The notes: generated by a model from the letters alone, not told the origin. A stretch of DNA of 64,000 nt from Sphingobium terrigena (GCF_003591655.1 NZ_QVRA01000001.1:62001-126000); one strand, 5' to 3'. Positions 1 to 7,586 are shown, numbered from the stretch's first letter. A program made the numbers and translations.

Positions 1-219
1 CGTGCGTCGTCCACCGTCCAAGCACCGTAGGTCCCGATTGTGACGCGCCGTTCCTTGCTATGCCCCTTCACCGTTCCTTGCACGATGAAGCTGGCGGCGC
101 CTGACGCGGTGACCCGAAGGCCGAACCCTTTGGTCCGAGTGTCGACGTAGATGACCGTTCCGGCACCGCGTTTGGCAACCTTGTCGATGTTACCCTTTGT
201 AAGCTGGAGTTTGGGCATG
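1..219 (-). CDS. Tyrosine recombinase (phage-type integrase), N-terminal part only
   Basis: The reading frame starts at ATG 219 and runs off the left edge of the window. The visible 73 residues begin MPKLQLTKGNIDKV and continue with YVDTRTKGFGLRVTASG and a stretch ending in a TIGTYG turn. This is the Arm DNA-binding domain (DUF4102-like) found at the start of P4-type and other island integrases, which bind arm-type sites beside att. The catalytic domain with the R-H-R-Y residues lies outside the window. The gene starts only 147 bp from a 3' tRNA fragment (366-413), the usual integrase-next-to-att arrangement, so an integrated element extends to the left. The family is clear from the N-terminus; which element it belongs to cannot be told. 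Confidence 0.85.
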
Positions 220-365
220 AAAACCTCGTGTAAGACCTGTGTAAGAGCTGCGCGTAAAGTTACGGCAATCACCACAAAGTCCGCAAGGACATTCAACGTG
301 TTGTTTTAGAACAGTTTATACAGTGTCGCCAAGCAGCATAAAGTCACCTAAAGTGAGGCTCCTGA

Positions 366-413
366 ACACTGGGGGTGTGGGGGTCGGAGGTTCGAATCCT
401 CTCGTCCCGACCA
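366..413 (+). other. 3' half of tRNA-Pro(GGG): attachment-site copy of an integrated element
   Basis: This block reads as the 3' half of a tRNA. It has an anticodon loop CTGGGGG (369-375, anticodon GGG at 371-373), a variable loop GGGTC, a T-arm GGAGG-TTCGAAT-CCTCT (386-402), an acceptor 3' strand CGTCCCG (403-409), discriminator A and encoded CCA (411-413). The acceptor strand would need a CGGGACG partner, as in tRNA-Pro. The inner three anticodon-stem pairs form, but the outer two do not, and no D-arm or 5' acceptor strand precedes it. So identity to a tRNA stops at about 366, which is how the far att copy of a tRNA-targeting integrase looks. Element DNA should lie to the left (with the integrase) and flank DNA to the right. 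The intact tRNA-Pro is not in this window. Confidence 0.75.
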
Positions 414-580
414 AGATTACCAGAAAAAGCAATGGTTTAGCGAGCATCCACTGGCAGCGTCAGTGGCACCCCTTGGGGTCGTCTAGCACATATCTAACAG
501 CGCCGCTGATTCACGCTGTCGTAACAACCCTCTTCCATTGTTCCGCATTCGTTCTTGTGCTGGCACCAAGGAGGAATCAC

Positions 581-859
581 ATGACCGACACTGACTTCAC
601 GGTCGGCGATCTGCGGCGGCAGCTTGCGTATTGCAGCGACGATACGAAACTCACGTTCGGCGGTGGGCTTTTGACCTTCTATCGGGTCAAGAATTATGCC
701 GACGATGAAGTGAACATCGAGTTCAACGAACCCCAAGCCGACCTCAACCCCGCATTCAGAAAGCGCAACCCACATATCAAGGTTGCCTATGTTGACACTG
801 ATACCGTCAATTGGGACGAGAACGGCATTATCGGTTCGGTCGACGTTTCAATTCGCTAG
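581..859 (+). CDS. Hypothetical protein, 92 aa, island cargo
   Basis: The start is set by a strong ribosome-binding site: AAGGAGG lies about 7 nt before ATG 581. The longer open frame that begins at 323 runs through the tRNA fragment and is not credible as coding. The protein begins MTDTDFTVGDLRRQLAYCSD and is acidic and soluble, with no signal peptide or membrane segment. I do not recognise the family. The opening, in which a short helix follows VGDLRRQL and a compact beta-rich body comes after, is common in small phage or island proteins. The next gene begins 13 nt after its stop, so the two are probably co-transcribed. Confidence 0.6.
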   Translation: MTDTDFTVGDLRRQLAYCSDDTKLTFGGGLLTFYRVKNYADDEVNIEFNEPQADLNPAFRKRNPHIKVAYVDTDTVNWDENGIIGSVDVSIR

Positions 860-872
860 GGGGACCGTCGCT

Positions 873-1151
873 ATGGTGCAGCGCATGGATTTAGGGCTTA
901 CGGACAATCACATTGGCGGGAACTTCGAGTGGGAGCGAGAACCCTGCTGCGACCTGCTGAAAGGTGCAGTTGATGACGAGCAATTCGTTTTCGTGAGCAA
1001 CTTCGTCTCAGGCCAAGACGGGCCAAACAGCTTTTACATTATGACGCTGGATGCAGACGGTCGCTTAGCGCGAAGCGATGGGCTGTCGATTAGCTACTGT
1101 CCTTGGTGCGGCACTAAGATTGACGCGCGCAAGCGGTATCCGACGAGCTAA
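873..1151 (+). CDS. Small zinc-ribbon-like protein, 92 aa (resembles DUF6980)
   Basis: ATG 873 follows an AGGGGGA ribosome-binding site; the upstream in-frame start at 783 lies inside the previous gene and was rejected. Early in the protein there is a CC pair (EPCCDLL), and near the end YCPWCGTKI. This CC...CPWCG layout fits a small zinc-binding fold and is reminiscent of DUF6980 proteins, which end the same way; that family match is from memory and unconfirmed. The gene follows the 92-aa gene at 581 with a 13-nt gap, forming a two-gene unit. No function is known to me. It is typical of accessory genes carried on islands in sphingomonads. Confidence 0.6.
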   Translation: MVQRMDLGLTDNHIGGNFEWEREPCCDLLKGAVDDEQFVFVSNFVSGQDGPNSFYIMTLDADGRLARSDGLSISYCPWCGTKIDARKRYPTS

Positions 1152-1292
1152 TGTAGCAGCATCCCACGCCCGAAGGCGCAGGGTGCTGGCAGCGTCAGGC
1201 AGGAGAAGAACCTGTCCCCGCTGCTGCGGTCGTTGGATTATCGAGGGACGCACCGCTATGCCTCGGCGCAGCGTCAAAATGGAACCGCCGCG

Positions 1293-1501
1293 CTAACTGA
1301 ACCTGTCCTCGTCCTCCCTGCATCCTTGCCCACCATCGCACAGCCGCAGGCGCAGCACGTCCTCTGAAAAAATGGGCGACGGCACTTCAAGCACCGCTGC
1401 CAGCCTACCTTCCTGACGACACGCGGCGGGCTGGCATCAGCGTCCAGCACCGGCTCCCGGCGCACGCATCCGTCATACTCCCATCGCTTCGGCACAATCA
1501 T
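1293..1501 (-). pseudogene. Small zinc-finger-like phage protein, apparently frameshifted in a T6 run
   Basis: ATG 1501-1499 overlaps the stop of the preceding gene as ATGA, which supports the start. The frame reads MIVPKRWEYDGC..., then GWQRCLKCRRPFF. After the run TTTTTT (AAAAAA on the plus strand near 1369-1374) it turns into a cysteine-rich non-protein-like tail that ends at 1274. Adding one T would continue as SEDVLRLRLCDGG and end at a stop at 1293-1295. C-x2-C...RPFFSED...RLC is the pattern of small zinc fingers common in alphaproteobacterial prophages. Either the gene is broken or the homopolymer is miscalled. The coordinates given follow the restored frame. Confidence 0.45.
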
Positions 1502-1653
1502 GCCCTGCCAATCAACGCCCGACTTTGCGGGAAGCTGAAAGTGTCACGGGGAGCATATGTCACCAACGGGCGCTCAGGCTTGGGCGAAACCCGCTGCTGA
1601 TGGTCGCGCTCGCGCCATGCTACCAGCCACGCGGGTTCACCGTCAGCGAGCAT
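1498..1653 (-). CDS. Hypothetical protein, 51 aa, phage-like cassette
   Basis: This small gene is supported mainly by its packing. ATG 1653 overlaps the stop of the upstream 70-aa gene by 11 nt, and its own stop (1500-1498) overlaps the ATG of the zinc-finger gene as ATGA. Such chains of translationally coupled short genes are typical of phage regions. The product is basic and tryptophan-containing (MLADGEPAWLVAWRERDHQQ...) with no recognisable domain. A longer frame extending upstream to 1782 exists but would overlap the previous gene almost entirely, so the short start is preferred. Confidence 0.4.
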   Translation of the reverse strand: MLADGEPAWLVAWRERDHQQRVSPKPERPLVTYAPRDTFSFPQSRALIGRA

Positions 1654-1855
1654 ATAGCGCCTCACAACCGCGAAGGACGGCGACCACGTCCACAATGTCG
1701 TCAGGTTCCAGCGCTCCGCTCTCAACGCCGGGTAACACGTCCTGCTCAACCCATTCGTCAAACGATCCATACCAAATCGCAATGAGCGACGGCTTCGGCT
1801 TCCCTGATTCCTCCATCCGCTTCACGCGGCGATTCAGGGCGCGGGAGCCTGCCAT
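1643..1855 (-). CDS. Hypothetical acidic protein, 70 aa, phage-like cassette
   Basis: ATG 1855 opens a 70-residue frame: MAGSRALNRRVKRMEESGKP, then an acidic helical half (FDEWVEQDVLPGVESG, EPDDIVDVVAVLRGCEA). The basic N-terminus followed by an acidic, amphipathic C-terminal half reads like a genuine protein, unlike the frames on the other strand. An extension to GTG 2047 is open, but the added part is proline-rich and less protein-like, so I prefer 1855. The gene feeds directly into the 51-aa and zinc-finger genes by overlaps. The family is not recognised. Confidence 0.45.
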   Translation of the reverse strand: MAGSRALNRRVKRMEESGKPKPSLIAIWYGSFDEWVEQDVLPGVESGALEPDDIVDVVAVLRGCEALYAR

Positions 1856-2215
1856 GTGGCTATCCAATACCGAACCGCTCGCGCAGATTGTCTGGGAGGG
1901 CGGTTGGGTGATGGACACCACGGGATGCGCTGGTGCTGGCACTGAGATTGGCATTGACGTCGCCGCTGCAACGGGTGGACGCTGGGCTGGCTGACCGTTG
2001 AGCAGGGCGTATGCGATGCAGGCTACGCGGAGATTGTGGTCCAGCACACCGGCGGCGATTGCCTGCTATTCCTCCGCGACGATGACGTGGCGGCGCACCA
2101 GTGCAAGACCCAACTCCGCGCCCATCATTGCAGCACCCCCAGTTGACCGGGCAGGTCCAGTGCCAACTCGCGGTCATGCGACTCGTGGCACTCGCACAGC
2201 ACGTCAGCCCGGCTT
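1856..2215 (-). other. Continuation of phage-like minus-strand cassette, gene calls uncertain
   Basis: Two short coding-like pieces are visible. At 2215-2125 an open frame without a start ends RELALDLPGQLGVLQ and stop; it looks like the C-terminus of a gene whose beginning has been lost at the junction near 2210. Its stop overlaps, as ATGA, a 20-codon frame at 2128-2066 starting MMGAELGLALVRRH. Between 2065 and 1856 several frames are open on both strands and I cannot choose between them. The ATGA overlap is the best evidence that this stretch belongs to the same cassette as the genes at 1293-1855. Confidence 0.3.
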
Positions 2216-2705
2216 CATCGCATGGACGCTCTTTACGGGCGCGGCAGGTGCAAGTGAGCGTGTCGATCTGGTCGCTTGGACGGATCTCCACAGCGCGCTG
2301 GCCGGAGCGCGAATGGTCGGCACTGCGGCGGAGTTTGCCGACTTTCGTGCCTCGGTGGCCAACGTCACGAGCATGGTGCATTATGTGCCTCCCTTGCTCG
2401 ATCCGCAGCCAGTCGCGGCGGGCAGCGGCGTCGAGGTTGGTCGCTTCAGGTTGAAGCCCGATGTTGAGGAAGGCGCAATGCGCGACGCCTATGATGCCAT
2501 GGTATCGCGGCACCTTGGCCGTCAGCCAGGCTGGCGGCGCCAGCATCTCGTGAAGTTGCAGGACGGCACCTTCGTCGATCTAGCCTTCGCGAGTGACCGG
2601 GATCGTGCCGAAGTGATTTGCGGAAGTTGGGCAGGCAATGGGGATTGCGACCGGTTCCTCGCGATGATCGAACCTGTCAGCATGGAGTTCGGCGCTATCA
2701 TATGA
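2205..2705 (+). pseudogene. Truncated ABM-like (antibiotic biosynthesis monooxygenase fold) protein, 5' end missing
   Basis: From about codon PGFIAWTL (2208) to the stop at 2705 the frame is clearly protein-like. It contains two ferredoxin-like half-repeats: PGFIAWTL...ERVDLVAW, and QPGWRRQHLVKLQDGTFVDL followed by an acidic helix, ending FLAMIEPVSMEFGAII. This layout matches tandem ABM-type domains, which normally start with a beta strand and helix before the PGF motif. Here those first 40-odd residues are replaced by low-quality sequence that corresponds to the opposite-strand phage cassette. The gene is therefore a chromosomal gene beheaded by the island. An alternative is a novel fusion starting at 1998, which I think unlikely. 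Confidence 0.55.
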
Positions 2706-3030
2706 GACAAGTTACCTGCCGACGCCGCTCCTGCCTGCGCGCAACGACACGGCAGGCGTTCGACGATCATATGTTGTCCGAACATCGACGATGCCAGCCA
2801 CCAACTTCAAACCTCAAGAATGTACGGGGACGGTCAGACGCCGGAGTTGAATTTCAAGCCCCTTGCGTGTCAATCGGCGTCCAATCGCCCTCCTATCGGC
2901 GCGCAAAAGGAATCCCTTTGGGGTTACGTGGCTCGACTGATGCTGGGCGCGGGTTTCGCGCTGCTGGCGGCGCAGAAAGGGCGTAGCCAGACCGGAGGCG
3001 GCAGCAGCGCGAAGGCATTTTCTGGGGGTG
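2706..3030. other. No gene seen
   Basis: About 325 bp between the truncated ABM-like gene and the IS21 remnant. Several short frames are open on both strands, but none shows protein-like composition, a ribosome-binding site or a known motif. The sequence is probably scrambled flank of the IS remnant. Confidence 0.5.
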
Positions 3031-3325
3031 TCAGCTGCAATGTTTGAAGCGCCCGCCGTCGTTGCCGGTCTCGACGAACGCGCCGGCCATGCCCTGGAGG
3101 CCAAGCCCGCGCATCGCCTCGATCTTCTCATGACGCTGCATCGAGGCCTCCCACAGAGTCGTAGCGGGCGCAGTCCGCCGTTGGCGGGTGGCTGAGCTTG
3201 AGATTTACGACTATGTAGAGGGGCCGGTCGGATGCCGGCTCGCGGTATCGGGCGAGTATGTTGAGGATCACCTCGTCACTGGCGGCACCGGCATCGAGCG
3301 GTGCGCGCCAAAGTCTGTATCAAAT
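3031..3325 (-). mobile_element. IS21-family remnant: 3' end of istA and 5' end of istB
   Basis: On the minus strand a frame from about 3325 to a stop at 3130-3128 contains SDEVILNILARYREPASDRP and later TADCARYDS. This is how IS21 IstA transposases end (V-L-N-x-L-x-R..., A-D-x-x-R-Y-D). Overlapping it by 14 nt, ATG 3141 begins MQRHEKIEAMRGLGLQGMAG, matching the opening of IstB helper ATPases, and stops after 36 residues at 3031. The overlapping istA/istB order is the family's normal arrangement. Both genes are severely truncated: the IstA DDE core and the IstB Walker motifs are absent. The element is dead and marks an old insertion at the edge of the accretion zone. Confidence 0.55.
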
Positions 3326-3353
3326 AACCGGTTTTTGCAGCTGGTCAGCCGCG

Positions 3354-4196
3354 TCATGACGACGGCCTGAAAGGGGAATATCTGGAATATCCCATCACCA
3401 TCATTGCGTTGATGCAACGCGATTCTATCTCCTTGATCTCGGCCAACTCCAATTCTTCCATCCAGCCATAGGCTTCCCCTACCCTGTAGAAATCCTTTCG
3501 GGTCTCATGTTTCAGGGTTCCCGCCTCGACGGATCGAAGCTTGTCGATGCCATTTTCCTCGATAATGTCGCCAAGTAATTGCTTGGATGTCTTAAGGTCA
3601 GCCCATTTCAATATATTTGACAAATGCTTTGCCGTATCCGCCTTCAGACTTTCATAGCTGACGCACATGAGGCGTTTTTCAGACATGTAACTGCGCGCAG
3701 CGAGGTAAGCGGTTATGTAGGATATCCATGATTGGCAGAAATCGGCGATAGACTTGCGCGTCCATCCGCCCCAACTCTCCTGGCTTGCCGCCTTGAAAGA
3801 CGCATACACCGCCCTTGGATCGCGGACGACGAACAGGAGTTGGGCGTCGGGCTGGATACGCGCGACAAGTTCATGATGCAGGATGTTGCCAGGCGTTTTT
3901 TCGAGAATGATCTTTGCCTGATCGGCCTTGGCCGCGATGCGCGAAAATGTCGTCAGCACGATGGGTGCCAGAATCGTGTCGATAAACTCGACCTCGGTGA
4001 AAATCGCGCTCAGGCCGTCTGGCGCTTCCAGACTATATTCGTGATCATACCAATCCTTCAGCGGTCCGACATATTTGTCGTAAACATGCGTTTCCCGGCA
4101 GGTGACGGTATCAGGATGGGTCGCCAACATGAAATGAACCCAAGACGTACCACTTCTCGGACAGCCACCGACGAGAAGGGTTTTCGCCTTTGCCAC
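3354..4196 (-). CDS. Sulfotransferase, PAPS-dependent, polysaccharide-modifying (280 aa)
   Basis: The N-terminus carries the 5'-phosphosulfate binding loop GGCPRSGTSWVHFMLATHPD, and about residue 125 shows the 3'-phosphate motif VVRDPRAVYASFKAA. Both are diagnostic of Sulfotransfer-type enzymes that move sulfate from PAPS to a hydroxyl. The length is normal, and there is no signal peptide, so it acts in the cytoplasm. The start is GTG 4196, only 3 nt after the stop of the pyruvyltransferase gene, so it is the last gene of a tight three-gene unit. The context implies that the acceptor is the nascent capsule or exopolysaccharide, or its terminus. Which sugar is sulfated cannot be read from sequence. 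Confidence 0.88.
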   Translation of the reverse strand: MAKAKTLLVGGCPRSGTSWVHFMLATHPDTVTCRETHVYDKYVGPLKDWYDHEYSLEAPDGLSAIFTEVEFIDTILAPIVLTTFSRIAAKADQAKIILEKTPGNILHHELVARIQPDAQLLFVVRDPRAVYASFKAASQESWGGWTRKSIADFCQSWISYITAYLAARSYMSEKRLMCVSYESLKADTAKHLSNILKWADLKTSKQLLGDIIEENGIDKLRSVEAGTLKHETRKDFYRVGEAYGWMEELELAEIKEIESRCINAMMVMGYSRYSPFRPSS

Positions 4197-4199
4197 GGA

Positions 4200-5471
4200 T
4201 CACGTCCCGCTGGCGATTTCAAAACTCGATACCCAGACACCCAGATGCCTGACATCGTCGCCCATGCCATGTTCTACCGGTTTGGAGGCATTCTCGATCT
4301 TGAACCGCAATGACAGTTCGCCACTTGCAGGCATGTGGGGCAGCGGGATTTCTATGATTTTGGAAGGTTCGTTACGCATGATACGATGCGTATCGATGAC
4401 TTTGCCCCCATGGACGACGCGGAAAACGACAAAACCGCCGGTGCCCTTGGGCAGCGTACCTACATTCAGCCGCAGCGTCAGCGGGGATGTAGGCGGCTTC
4501 TTGAACAGCACCTCGAAATCGGTCCATTGATCGACCGACCAGACGGCACCGCCTTCGGGCTTGGCCCAACCGGTCGTGAACGGGCCTTCGCCATTCGGCA
4601 GGTCTGCCACCTGATAGCATTTATTCTCTTCCACATCGAAGAGGTTGACCGCCAGAACATCCCGTAGTGCGGGATCGAGCAACGGGAACGCCCGCAGGAG
4701 CGGTTCAGGATTCCAGACGAGAGGGGCCACCAGTTCGCCATCCAGGCTGCTTTTCAGATCGCGATAGGCCCGGGGGGCCACGCGGTCTGTACCTTCATAA
4801 TAGTCCGTATATTTGAAATCCGCCTCGAACTGGCTCGCCATGCGCGTGATCGCCTTGCCATAGACGTCTGCGAACACCAATCCATGAAGGGAACTGCTGA
4901 TGACCCTTTTCGATGCCGAAATATAGGCCGCAACCGTAATGGGGTCCAGGTTGGGGCGGATGAACATCAGATTGTCTTTGAACGGCGCTGTGAAATAGGG
5001 AAGAAACCGGTCGTCATTTATGTTCGGAATGACAATCGTTTCAGGCATCGGCACACCGATGGCCTGTGCGGCTTTTTCCAACTGCCCGCGACGGGTCCTG
5101 ATCTGCTCGTCAAACAGCATCGGGAATAGCAAACCTGGATCGCCATAAACTTCCGGACAGTCAAACCCCTGATCTCGCATCATGAAGCGGGTTAAAGGTC
5201 CACGAACCGAATTGAACCGGATATTCGCATTACGGGGCAGAACGGACCGATGCTTGGAATTGACGCCGACGCCCCACACGACATCATCATCCTTCGCTTC
5301 ATGAAGGATCGAACCGATAGCGAGTATCTTGGAATGGGTGGACAATACCGTCGGGATAATATCATAGTCGAGCTTGAATTTCCGGCACAATGCCTGCACC
5401 ACCATGGGGCCGATCTCATCCCCGAAATTGATGCTGGTGGCTGGCTTCCAAGAATAAACGTAAACATTCAT
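4200..5471 (-). CDS. Polysaccharide pyruvyl transferase with C-terminal beta domain (423 aa)
   Basis: Residues 1 to about 270 show the polysaccharide pyruvyltransferase fold (PF04230): NFGDEIGPMVVQALC near the start, GVGVNSKHR, VRGPLTRFMMRDQG, VYGDPGLLFP and SSSLHGLVFADVYG. These enzymes add a ketal-linked pyruvate from phosphoenolpyruvate to a sugar. The last 120 residues form a separate beta-rich domain (TGWAKPEGGAVWSVDQWTDF onward) like carbohydrate-recognition sandwiches. The start is ATG 5471, one nt after the TAA of the upstream glycosyltransferase; a longer frame reaching 5585 would overlap that gene. Together with the following sulfotransferase this suggests an acidic, pyruvylated and sulfated glycan. 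Confidence 0.82.
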   Translation of the reverse strand: MNVYVYSWKPATSINFGDEIGPMVVQALCRKFKLDYDIIPTVLSTHSKILAIGSILHEAKDDDVVWGVGVNSKHRSVLPRNANIRFNSVRGPLTRFMMRDQGFDCPEVYGDPGLLFPMLFDEQIRTRRGQLEKAAQAIGVPMPETIVIPNINDDRFLPYFTAPFKDNLMFIRPNLDPITVAAYISASKRVISSSLHGLVFADVYGKAITRMASQFEADFKYTDYYEGTDRVAPRAYRDLKSSLDGELVAPLVWNPEPLLRAFPLLDPALRDVLAVNLFDVEENKCYQVADLPNGEGPFTTGWAKPEGGAVWSVDQWTDFEVLFKKPPTSPLTLRLNVGTLPKGTGGFVVFRVVHGGKVIDTHRIMRNEPSKIIEIPLPHMPASGELSLRFKIENASKPVEHGMGDDVRHLGVWVSSFEIASGT

Positions 5472-5472
5472 C

Positions 5473-7356
5473 TTAGCTGACAACCTCAATCTCGCGCTTG
5501 GCATGTTCGGCGACGGCCAATTGGTAAGCGGCCTTGTGCGCCATGCCGACATTGACAGGATCCTGCCGCCAATAGTTGAAGGCATTGACCTTGAACTGCT
5601 TTACCATTCTGGCCACAGGATCCCCTTCGAAAGTCTGCTTGATGACAGAGACGGCCGATTTGACGTCCTCGGGAATGAAAATGCCACCGGCCTCAGCCTT
5701 TCTCTGCACCTCACCCATCGAATTTTGATCGGGTACGAATACCGGCTTCAGCAAGGAATGACCCAGGAACTGGACACCCGAATTGAGACGATCAAAGCGG
5801 GGGACAAGTAATGCATCGCACTGGCTCACCAGGCTGATAACCTGTTCATTGGGCACCTTGAAATGAATGCGCCGGGTCCGTCCGTCCCATTCGTCCCGAA
5901 GTCGATGGATTTCCTTCCAGTGGATAAGGTCAGGATGAATGGCCCCGGCAAAGATCATCTGGTATCGCTCTTGGCCCAGCGTTTCGCTGACCTCCAGGCA
6001 AAATTTAAGTTCTTTTTCGGTCCTGATATGGCCGAACACCAGGATCTTGATCTTGTCGGATCCAAACACCTTGTCTTCGAATGGCTGGTTATCCAAACGG
6101 AAATAGGGTTGATAGTCGCCATGCGGCACGATCGCCGTCTTGACGTCTTTCAGACCATTGATCTTGCCGTGATGGCGGCCATAAGGCTCAATATTATCTG
6201 AACTCAAATGGCATATGACCGTGGCATAGTCCGCCAAAGCCTGCATCATGCGCGCCCTGTTCTTGCCATAAGTCGGCATCAGGTCGAAATTATGCGCTGT
6301 ATAGACAATAGGAGATATAGAGGCGATCTGCTGCATGCGCCGCTCGAACAACCGAACCTGTTCGTCGCTCGGCACTTTCCAGTGGAACAGGGATTCGATC
6401 CACTCGATATGCAAAATGTCGCCCGACACGAAATCATGATCCCAGAAGGATGCGACGCCGGTCGTGACATTATCCGGGCCCAGAACCTGTTGCAGGCCGT
6501 CGCGCAACGTGACGACATAAGCATTGGGCGAACTGTCCTGCACATCTTCGGCCACATAGACATGGAAGTCATCCTGCTTTGGCGGAAGCGAGGAATATTT
6601 CTGTGGAAAGGCGATTTCCTTGGGGATGCGCCACAACTCATCGAAAGATGCAAAACATTCCGCCGGGGCGGAACGCTCATAGACTTCCTTCAATTCAGAA
6701 AATGACGTGAGGATATCAGCGTTATCCATCGCCTTGGATTCACGAAGGGCGTCGAGAATCCCGTCCCATGCGATCTTAGATTCGCCTTCGAATTCATATT
6801 CGGCGCGCAAAGGCCCCGTATAATGACGCATATAGTCACGCAAATCGGGATCGTAGGTGTTGTTCCAACGAGTATCGATCGGGATGATATTATATTCCTC
6901 GACCAGCCGGATGAGATGGCCATTTTCTCCCCAACCAACGTCATGCCGGCCGGAAATAGGCTTCCCCAGACTGGCAACCCATTTCGCGAAAAAATCCAGC
7001 GACAGCGGATTGCGATAGGCGAAGATGACCCCGGCGTTCACCCGCCCGGAATGCCCTGCGACGACGCCGATCGGTTTTTCACTCGAAACGGCGAGATGGA
7101 TCGGAGGACATCCTGGCTGGATGCCGACGTCGGTATCCAGATACAGAACATAGTCATTTTTCAACAGCGCCCCGTAAAGAAGGAGCGCTTTCAGCCATAT
7201 ATTCTCTCGACCGAGAGCAGGGCTACCGTCTTGGGCAACACAGACGTAGCTATATCCATGGCGCTCGCAATATTCTCGCTGGCTTTCGACCGCCGAAGCA
7301 AAAGCGACATCATAGCCGCCCTGCCCAAGAGAAAAAACGAGAATACGAGACGCCAT
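5473..7356 (-). CDS. Two-domain glycosyltransferase: GT-A (GT8-like) plus GT-B (GT4-like), 627 aa
   Basis: Residues 1 to about 215 form a GT-A domain that starts MASRILVFSLGQGGYDVAFA. It has a metal-binding DTD at 74-76 within YVLYLDTDVGIQ and a later NAGVIFAYRN strand, as in GT8/GT34-like galactosyl or glucosyltransferases. Residues about 265-625 form a GT-B unit: YVAEDVQDSSPNAYV, a VYTAHNFDLMPTYG step, the Rossmann opening KILVFGHIRTEKELKF and a late SLVSQCDALLVPRFD. The protein could therefore add two successive sugars. It heads the unit with the pyruvyltransferase (1 nt apart) and sulfotransferase (3 nt apart). It has no membrane segment, so it probably works at the inner face of the cytoplasmic membrane. 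Sugar specificities are unknown. Confidence 0.82.
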   Translation of the reverse strand: MASRILVFSLGQGGYDVAFASAVESQREYCERHGYSYVCVAQDGSPALGRENIWLKALLLYGALLKNDYVLYLDTDVGIQPGCPPIHLAVSSEKPIGVVAGHSGRVNAGVIFAYRNPLSLDFFAKWVASLGKPISGRHDVGWGENGHLIRLVEEYNIIPIDTRWNNTYDPDLRDYMRHYTGPLRAEYEFEGESKIAWDGILDALRESKAMDNADILTSFSELKEVYERSAPAECFASFDELWRIPKEIAFPQKYSSLPPKQDDFHVYVAEDVQDSSPNAYVVTLRDGLQQVLGPDNVTTGVASFWDHDFVSGDILHIEWIESLFHWKVPSDEQVRLFERRMQQIASISPIVYTAHNFDLMPTYGKNRARMMQALADYATVICHLSSDNIEPYGRHHGKINGLKDVKTAIVPHGDYQPYFRLDNQPFEDKVFGSDKIKILVFGHIRTEKELKFCLEVSETLGQERYQMIFAGAIHPDLIHWKEIHRLRDEWDGRTRRIHFKVPNEQVISLVSQCDALLVPRFDRLNSGVQFLGHSLLKPVFVPDQNSMGEVQRKAEAGGIFIPEDVKSAVSVIKQTFEGDPVARMVKQFKVNAFNYWRQDPVNVGMAHKAAYQLAVAEHAKREIEVVS

Positions 7357-7409
7357 GAATATACCTATGCAATTTTGATCATTTACGGCAGGCAGATGCT
7401 ATAAATGCA

Positions 7410-7586
7410 TCAATACCAGGTACCCGTCTTTATGATCTGGAAACGCTTGATCGCCACCCACGTAACTTCATCGTTGTGGCGCAAATAACCAAGAGTGATT
7501 TCACCACTTTTCTGACTGCTGACGCTAACAACGCGGTCCATGTTGACGAAGAGAAATTTTCCGTCACTCAGTTCACACTGGATCAT
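7410..7586 (-). CDS. Small uncharacterised beta-rich protein, 58 aa
   Basis: This gene is short and easily missed, but it has a good AGGAAAGGGA ribosome-binding region upstream of ATG 7586 and a natural-looking sequence: MIQCELSDGKFLFVNMDRVV..., then EITLGYLRHNDEVTWVAIKR, ending GTWY. Alternating hydrophobic residues suggest a five-strand beta fold. The pattern 'short strand, DGK, F-x-x-N, D-R-V' recalls FlbD-like mini-proteins, but that is weak. It sits alone between the two large glycosyltransferase genes, in the same orientation, with 53 nt before the downstream gene and 224 nt after the end of the 1650-aa gene. A regulatory or scaffolding role in glycan synthesis is possible but unsupported. 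Confidence 0.6.
   Translation of the reverse strand: MIQCELSDGKFLFVNMDRVVSVSSQKSGEITLGYLRHNDEVTWVAIKRFQIIKTGTWY

Noticed and set aside
1860..2546. Long minus-strand open frame of 228 codons
   Set aside because: It lies antisense to the ABM-like gene remnant, is rich in Arg, Ser and Cys, and has no ribosome site. Only its last part near 1860 could belong to the phage cassette.
2814..3131. Minus-strand open frame of 105 codons
   Set aside because: Arg/Ala-rich and overlaps the istB start in another frame; no support.
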